In this document: in pieces, positions 57,901 through 64,000 of the stretch | Position numbering within the stretch: the stretch's first letter is position 1 | Layout: each line of letters starts with the position of its first letter | NCBI GenBank assembly: GCA_033026295.1 | Contig: CM065175.1 | Span: forward strand, 16,936,837 to 17,000,836 | Source: Channa striata | Taxonomy: Eukaryota; Chordata; Actinopteri; Anabantiformes; Channidae | Length of the DNA stretch: 64,000 bases | Reading direction: 5' to 3' | Translations under genes and position numbers: made by a program | The notes under the pieces: model-generated | Told to the model about the DNA's origin: nothing | The model's database searches: none | What the model saw: only the letters and a program-made list of their open reading frames with translations

Positions 57901-60900
57901 AGTTACTTCCTGCTAAGGTCTAATTATACATCTTATTATAAATCTCATTCTATAGGCCTTTCTAGATACAGTACCGTATGACTGTAATGTAAGCACTGTT
58001 ACTAAGCAACACTGTTTCTCATGCACAGCCTCAGCCGCCCATCTTACCCAGTAGGTCCCACTCTCCATTGGCCATGTATCCTGACACATCTGCCTCCTTC
58101 ATTTGGATGTCCAGCAGCCAGCCATCAAATGTCCAAGAACCAAATTTCAGTTCACAGCGCTGGATGTCAAATGGGAACCATCGCACATCTACATCGCACG
58201 TGCTGATAAATATTCCTTGGAAGATTGAAAAAAATAAATTAACTTACAGAAATTTTGAAATAAAGGGTAAGTTATGTCACAGGACCTAATGGGGAAGCAA
58301 AATAAGATTAAGCAAAATAAGATTAAAATGTGATTTGATGCAGCCATCTGGAACTAAGTGAAGACAAAAATATTTGATTGCATTAAAAATTCTTGATGAT
58401 TGATGATTTGCTGGAGCATAAGTAATATTGTACGAGTGCAGAATGAATGAGCACGTACTGTTTAGAGAAAAATCACACTACGTGTTGATTTATAAAAACT
58501 CACCTGGAGGCAGATACTCACAGAAGCCACTGGAGTTAACTAGAACATTGGTCTTAAAGGTGGCATCAAATTTATCATGAGCACTGAAGGAGCATAACAC
58601 AGTGATAAGACCGATAAGAAGATTAAAACACAGCAGATTTCCGGTGGATGTTTGTGGTTATGTGTCACATACCTGTTGTAAAGCAATATATCAGGTGTCC
58701 AGACCTGGTCAGGGGTGAAACGAAGGTTCTTAACCCCGGGATACTCTGACTGATTCCACTGGAGATAGTGGTCGTACCACTGCTGAGAGACACAAGCACA
58801 ACTCTGGTTTTACAGATGAACACAAAACACTCCGAGAAGACATGCTTCCATTCTGATTGCATGTCTATCTGAAGAGGCTCCCTTCTGCTGCTCTTACCCA
58901 AGCCTTTTGTTCCCTTTATAGCAGATGTTTTGGCAGTGTTTCATTATCTAAAACAAGTGTCTGAGGATAAAAGATGCATATAGTACAAATGGTAATGTCT
59001 ACTAATGTAAGACATTACCATTTGTACTATATGCATACAAATGCATACAGACATTAGTAAGACATTAGGACATTGATGTCTTACTAATGTCTTACCACGG
59101 ATATAAACCGTGCCATCTAGATCTGGAATTAGTTATACATATTTAACATATTTAACAACCAATTTACATATTGGTTGGGCCATATGAACAGGGCTAACTT
59201 AACGTGGCTTAAGATAGGTAATGAAATAGCCCCATTCCCCAGATATTGTGATTTTCATAACAAGACCCTATTTGGTACAGAAGGAATGTGAACTGGACTC
59301 CCCAAGTCCTCAGTCGTCCTGCTGAAGTGTCTATTACAATCACACTGAAACCCCACAAGCATCTGGGTCGATACTATGCACGTGTATCTGCAAAGGAAGA
59401 AAGAGCAAACAAAAAGATTTTCACAGCACAAAACACTATCACCATAATAATGTTATTCATCAGACTCACCATCTGCAGCCAGGCATTCGTGGTGAGGATC
59501 TGGTTCTTTTCGTCCTGGCAAAGCAAAAAGCAAAAAAGAAAATACAGTTGCAACTAATGTCTTTATTTGCAATTTTCTGGCTAAAGTCACAAATGTCATC
59601 AGACACAATATCTCTAAGCTGATAAACCACCAGTCATGTGTCTTTATTGAACACACCCATCAAACAAAAGTCAGGTGTTCATCCCAACAGTGATGTATGG
59701 TGAAGGAAGCATCATGATTTTAGGCTGCTTTGCCATCTCTGGACCCAAACCACTGGCCACTTTTGAGGAAAAAAATAATCTGGAAGTTAATCAAAGTGTC
59801 CCAGTGGATAATTACAAGGTAACTGTCCCCAAACTGAGGTTCAGATGAAGCTGGGTGATACAGCAGGACAATGACCCTAAAGCCTGAAGTAAATCCACAA
59901 CAGAATGGCCTCTGAGACACAACATTTTGAAGTGGCCGAGTCAGAACCCGATCCTCAATCCTTTAGAGATGCTGCGGAAAACCTCCAGAGAATTTACCAC
60001 ACCAGACGTCAAAATCTGCAGATCCAATCTACAGTGACTGGAAGCTCTTGCTTTAGATTATTGCTGTAATGGTGGTTCAAGAAGTTTTTGAAAACACTGT
60101 TGTCATTACTTTTTTGACCATCACTTTATATGTTTGATGGTTGTGCTCAATAAAGGCATGAAAAATCATGACTGCTTATGTTTTACCAACTTGGACATAT
60201 TGTGTTTGTTTGATTGATGCATTTACGGAGAAAATTGGGAAATTGCAAATAGTGCCATTACTTTCTTCTCTCAACTGTAAGGGATTTGATCATTAGGGAC
60301 TGATTCATACTTATACATATTTAACTATGTCTTAAACAACTATACACTAGTGAGTAAGATTTTTTGATGCAATTGTGCCTCCTGTCCATACCATGCTGGT
60401 TATAAAGAGATCACCTAAATGAAATATCAGTCGAAGTCCTGTTCTGTGTATAATGGTATTCGTAAGCTGAGCTTAAGCTAATTTGATCTGAAGCTATTTT
60501 TGTTGATTGTTTCCGTGGCAACCCATCCTAAAACTATTTGTAGTTTGAGATATAATTTGCTCTGACTAATAACCAACTCTGATGAAAACGCATTATCTCC
60601 AGCTGAATTTTTAATTGAATTTTCACGTTACGTTGTTTTTTTAACTACCAACAATGAGACAAGGAATAATTACTGTGATCAATAAATCTTTAAATGCATG
60701 CATGATTTCATTAAGATAAACTTGTGAACATTTACTTTAAGATCCTAAGAAATGTATTTCCCGTTTGTTCAATTTGCGTGACTGCATCAGTGCAATTATG
60801 CGCTGTGTGCATACCACATCCATAACCTGCATTAGAGTAAAGGAGAACTGAACAGTCAGAGCTTGGGAGTCGTTGGCCACTGGTCTCTCCATGGGGTTAT

Positions 60901-62400
60901 AGTCCCTCAGAAGCTCCCTGAGCAGAAAACGCTGGTGAGGACCCTGCACTGATACTGAAAATGGGAAGGAGGAGGAGAGGGTTAAAGGAGAAGAGAAGAG
61001 GGGCAAAAGAAATGTTGGCGCTTCGCAGCTCAGTAATAATGAGGTAATATTTTAGTAATAACAGTAACTACCTAGAAACATAAAAGGTAGTTTTTAAACA
61101 GAACTGTTAAGTCAGATTGCCTGTTTTATTACTAATATTTATAGTTATAAAGATGGATGACAACTCCACAAAAGTGACAGTTGTGGTGTGGAAATAAACC
61201 GTCCCTTCTCCATGTTATAGCTTTTCAGGCAGATATTATCACACCGAATTAAGTGAAAGTGAATTTGTTTCTGATAAATGCCTTTCTGCGACAACAGTTA
61301 ACTGCAGCATCAGGTTGAAAAAGTTGAATTAGCTTTTTTGTCATATTTTGCTTTGCTTCCCCTGCTCCTTGTGACAAGTCTCACTTTTTCTGTCACAAAC
61401 ATGTGAATTATATCAAGCAAGACTAATTTTTTCAAATCAAACAACCTCTTAAAAAAGACAAAAACAATCTGCTGACATGTATGAGGCAGGGTTCATAACC
61501 ATATACTGGAACCATGGCATAAGATGGCTTCATCTCTCAGGAGCTGCCATGTCATCCATTTTTATTACTACAAGTACTGTATTGATATAATGTCGAAAAC
61601 AGGTAGCTTTGCATTTTCAGCTCTATTCCAAGCTTATTACTCTAACTACCAGAAGCATTTGGATGTGATTAATTTAGCACTTGGTCTTTAGTTTCCATAT
61701 ATGAAGCTATAACCTATATGGAGCTATTAATACTTTGCTATAGTAATTACCATGAGACATATTTTTTTATTGACACAATAGCCGTTATTGAGAAAAGTTG
61801 GTATATGAAAAAATGTAAAAGGATTTTCCACTAAATTAGTGCAAATATGTTTGTTTGTTTTTTTGATAGCACATGACATAGGGAGATAGCATATAATGAA
61901 AACATATAAAAGACAAGAGGAGGATAGAAACCAGGTAGAAAAAGAAAAAGAGAGCGAAGCCCAGGGAAAGCAGTGTGCTCCATCTAATCAATTACATCTA
62001 TGACTGATCATCAGCAGTCAGTCTTTCCACCGTTCCACCATTAAAACGTCAGTTTCATTCTATGCAAGAAATAGTGAGGCTATTAAACGACGAAAAACCC
62101 CAGACAGAGAGCATGGAACTTTCACTCATCGCCCAATAACTCCACCAGAGGCTTTGATTTACCCCTAATTCATTCTCCACAAGGCAATAACTTTGGTGCG
62201 GGGAGAGAAAGTTATCATCATTGGATGTAAAAGGGACACTGAAATGGGTCAAAAGCAATTATACTCAGAGAATATCTGCAGACTGTACCTAATACTATGC
62301 AAGCAATAGAGAAGGAGCGCTACAGTAAATGTGGCATGATTAATAGTCCCACTAGCAGCTTTATAATCACCCTCCCCTTTCTCTCAGCACGTACAGTCTG

Positions 62401-62465
<65 letters not shown>

Positions 62466-62739
62466 AATGCACTGCCATGTAATCTGCAACAAAGATGAAT
62501 ATTTCATACTGATGCTTGCTCATCATAAAAAATCTATTTTTTCAGTCTGGCTGCACACAAACTAGCTGCACAGTTATTAGGAATAATGCTCAGGAACACA
62601 TAGCAAAGCACACAGTATTTATAGATATGCAGAAAACACACTTGTTCGAGTACAGTCTCACTCAAAGCACCAATGAAAGTCACTCACCTTGAAGCAGAGT
62701 CACAACTAGCAACAGCCAAAGAGCCACAGCCTGCCACAT
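54957..62739 (-). CDS. Nicotinic acetylcholine receptor, alpha7-like subunit
   Basis: Pentameric ligand-gated cation channel subunit at the neuronal plasma membrane. Ten exons (minus, 5' to 3'): 62688-62739, 60815-60954, 59470-59514, 58673-58782, 58504-58583, 58048-58215, 56908-57102, 56379-56465, 56145-56254 and 54957-55841. They total 1872 nt, 623 residues, with the ten-exon layout and the 45-nt exon 3 of CHRNA7. The signal peptide is [17 protein letters not shown]. The Cys-loop is C...FPFD...C ([15 protein letters not shown]). Adjacent cysteines [10 protein letters not shown] mark an alpha subunit. The pore segment [20 protein letters not shown] then [19 protein letters not shown] is alpha7-type. 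The last helix is [20 protein letters not shown], ending [11 protein letters not shown]. The intracellular M3-M4 loop, in exon 10, is about 100 residues longer than in alpha7 and contains a threonine tract. It could be a fish alpha7 duplicate or an alpha8/alpha11-type gene. Confidence 0.92.
57225..57660 (+). mobile_element. LINE (Rex/L2-type) 3' fragment in a receptor intron
   Basis: In intron 6 of the nicotinic receptor gene, antisense to it. The start encodes the C-terminal end of a fish LINE reverse transcriptase ([12 protein letters not shown], then [20 protein letters not shown] in a neighbouring frame, so frameshifted). A 3' UTR follows, ending in AATAAACAGTTTTCTAAGTC and repeats of TGATTC, the typical tail. 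It is 5'-truncated and dead. Confidence 0.75.
58975..59035. repeat. Perfect 26-bp inverted repeat with 9-nt loop
   Basis: Left arm 58975-59000 (TGCATATAGTACAAATGGTA continuing ATGTCT) and right arm 59010-59035 are exact reverse complements, separated by ACTAATGTA. In intron 3 of the nicotinic receptor gene. Confidence 0.9.
59050..59091. repeat. Second perfect inverted repeat, 16-bp stem, 10-nt loop
   Basis: GACATTAGTAAGACAT at 59050-59065 and its exact reverse complement at 59076-59091, beginning 14 bp after the preceding hairpin and sharing its TAATGTCTTA vocabulary. Confidence 0.88.
59640..60280 (+). mobile_element. Tc1-like transposon relic
   Basis: In intron 2 of the receptor gene, antisense to it. 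Translation in shifting frames gives Tc1 transposase landmarks: a [22 protein letters not shown] stretch (59690-59745), IQQDNDPKA (59859-59885) and a degraded SQNPDLNP region (59930-59965). Frameshifts and stops are present and no terminal inverted repeats are clear. It is a dead copy. Confidence 0.75.
62400..62464. repeat. CTAT tetranucleotide microsatellite
   Basis: About 16 uninterrupted CTAT units in intron 1 of the nicotinic receptor gene. Likely length-polymorphic. Confidence 0.95.
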
Positions 62740-64000
62740 ACTGCATTCATCTGTGTTAACAAGGAAACAGTGAAAGAGGGAGAAACAGTGAGAAAAGGGG
62801 TGAGGGTGAGGTAGAGATGAGGGTCTGAACAAAAAGAGACGTTGTAGAAAAGAAGTGAAGACAGTGTGAATCCACCAGTGGTGGAGCAGGGAAAGGAGGA
62901 GAAAGGGAGAGGAAGAGAGAGCGGGAGAGACAGAGTGGGTGAGTAATGCAGTGAACCTAACACTCCTTTGAACAGGGAGATGCTATGTGTTAGAGTCCAT
63001 CAGATTCTGAGAGCTGGTCATACCCTGACCTACAGCTCAAGCTCACCCTTCATGCTTCTCTGCTCATCTACAGCATTCCTGCAGACTTTAATATGCGTTT
63101 ACCCATCATCTGTCAGCAAATTTCACTCACCCCCTATCATTTTACCATGGATTTATTCACTGGTGGTGGATCCCCAGAGAGGTTTTGCATTTCTGGGGAA
63201 TCTTTGAATATGGGGTGCCATTCAGGTAATAGGATTATATATGCCATGTAGGTGTCACGGCTTAAAATAAAAAGAGGGATGAAAGAAACTAAACATTTCC
63301 CTTGTCTACACACTCTAGTGACATGGAGGCAGAAAAAATGTTAATCAGATGAAAATGTTTCAAGTATTTATCCTCCTACTTTCTATTGTATCTGCAGCAA
63401 GCAAATTTTCCAGACGTACTTTGCATTTTTAGTCAAATCCAACACCAACACCTTCACGGAGAAATGCTGACACCCACTGGATAGGACTATAAACTGCAAA
63501 ACCCCTTGGATGATATGTAAATCCCATAGTTGATACTAAGCACTGAAAAATATTCTTAAGCGGTGAATCCTCAGACAATTTGATGGGCTGTCAGTAAAAG
63601 GATAATGGCAAAAAAAAGCAACTTGCCCAGAGGTCAGTATTAAAATGAACAGGCCGTGTCTCTTTATAATGTTATGTAACTAAGTGCATATTGAAGGATG
63701 ACAAATTTGTCACTGACATAAATCAAAATGAACAGTCAGTTCTTTATCAAAATAAAACTTCAATAAAAGGTATTTTACAGACAAATCCCTCAATCCCCAT
63801 GGAGCTGTGCTTTTGCCGGTGTGGTCCTAAAACTCTGAAAGTGCTTACCATATCATAATTATTTTTTGTCCTTTATATATATATATACACATAACTTAAT
63901 ATTTATTTATTCTGTTTTCTTTTTTATTTTAATAAAATGCATTTGGTTTGATTTCAGTTTTTATGTATCATAGTATGCATTTAAGGGTTGGTTTTACCCT
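62740..64000. other. Upstream region of the nicotinic receptor gene
   Basis: Starts with a purine-rich stretch (62759-62942), pyrimidine-rich on the gene's strand, that could be part of the 5' UTR or promoter. The rest is AT-rich with nothing recognised up to the window edge. Confidence 0.45.

Noticed and set aside
54957..62739. Identification of the receptor as chrnb2, suggested by human 1q21 linkage
   Set aside because: Adjacent cysteines (DCC), the alpha7-type pore sequence, the 45-nt third exon and the [11 protein letters not shown] end point to the alpha7 group, not beta2.

Overview
This window reads as chromosomal DNA of a ray-finned (teleost) fish. It has intron-rich vertebrate genes with GT-AG junctions, long AT-rich introns and intergenic spacers, CA/TG microsatellites, and relics of fish-type transposons (Tc1-like elements, LINE 3' tails, a tRNA-headed repeat). 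I see no bacterial, viral or CRISPR content. All exon coordinates were read by eye from splice sites, reading phase and family resemblance. No alignment was run, and comparisons with human proteins are from memory.

Layout. (1) 1-1837: last three coding exons of an ephrin-A1 gene (+), whose signal-peptide exon lies left of the window. (2) 5100-8975: slc50a1/SWEET1 sugar transporter (+), complete in six exons except for an apparent one-base deletion in exon 3. (3) 8976-17927: gene-poor spacer with transposon debris. (4) 17928-24905: trim46 (-), twelve coding exons. (5) 25720-26958: tmem107 (+), head-to-head with trim46, with two alternative copies of exon 4. (6) 28338-30196: krtcap2 (+), with a coding first exon of only four bases. 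(7) 32759-40978: three small two-coding-exon S100 EF-hand genes in tandem (+). (8) 41750-49862: snx27 (+), eleven core exons, a terminal exon and a candidate 63-nt cassette exon. (9) 54957-62739: an alpha7-like nicotinic acetylcholine receptor subunit (-), ten exons.

Context. EFNA1, SLC50A1, KRTCAP2 and TRIM46 are neighbours on human 1q22, and the S100 cluster and SNX27 lie nearby in 1q21.3, so most of this is an ancient vertebrate linkage group. Two departures stand out. tmem107 (human chromosome 17) sits between trim46 and krtcap2, and dpm3, which belongs in this block in mammals, was not found. The genes are not an operon. The products act in separate places: contact signalling (ephrin), sugar transport, axon-initial-segment microtubules (TRIM46), ciliary transition zone (TMEM107), N-glycosylation (KRTCAP2), calcium sensing (S100s), endosomal recycling (SNX27) and cholinergic transmission.

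Most notable observations: a mutually exclusive exon pair in tmem107, with a ciliary X-box-like promoter motif; an apparent frameshift in slc50a1; a 43-unit TG repeat against one of that gene's splice acceptors; a possible cassette exon and a GC-AG intron in snx27; two adjacent perfect hairpins in a receptor intron; and a two-copy foldback element about 540 bp long.
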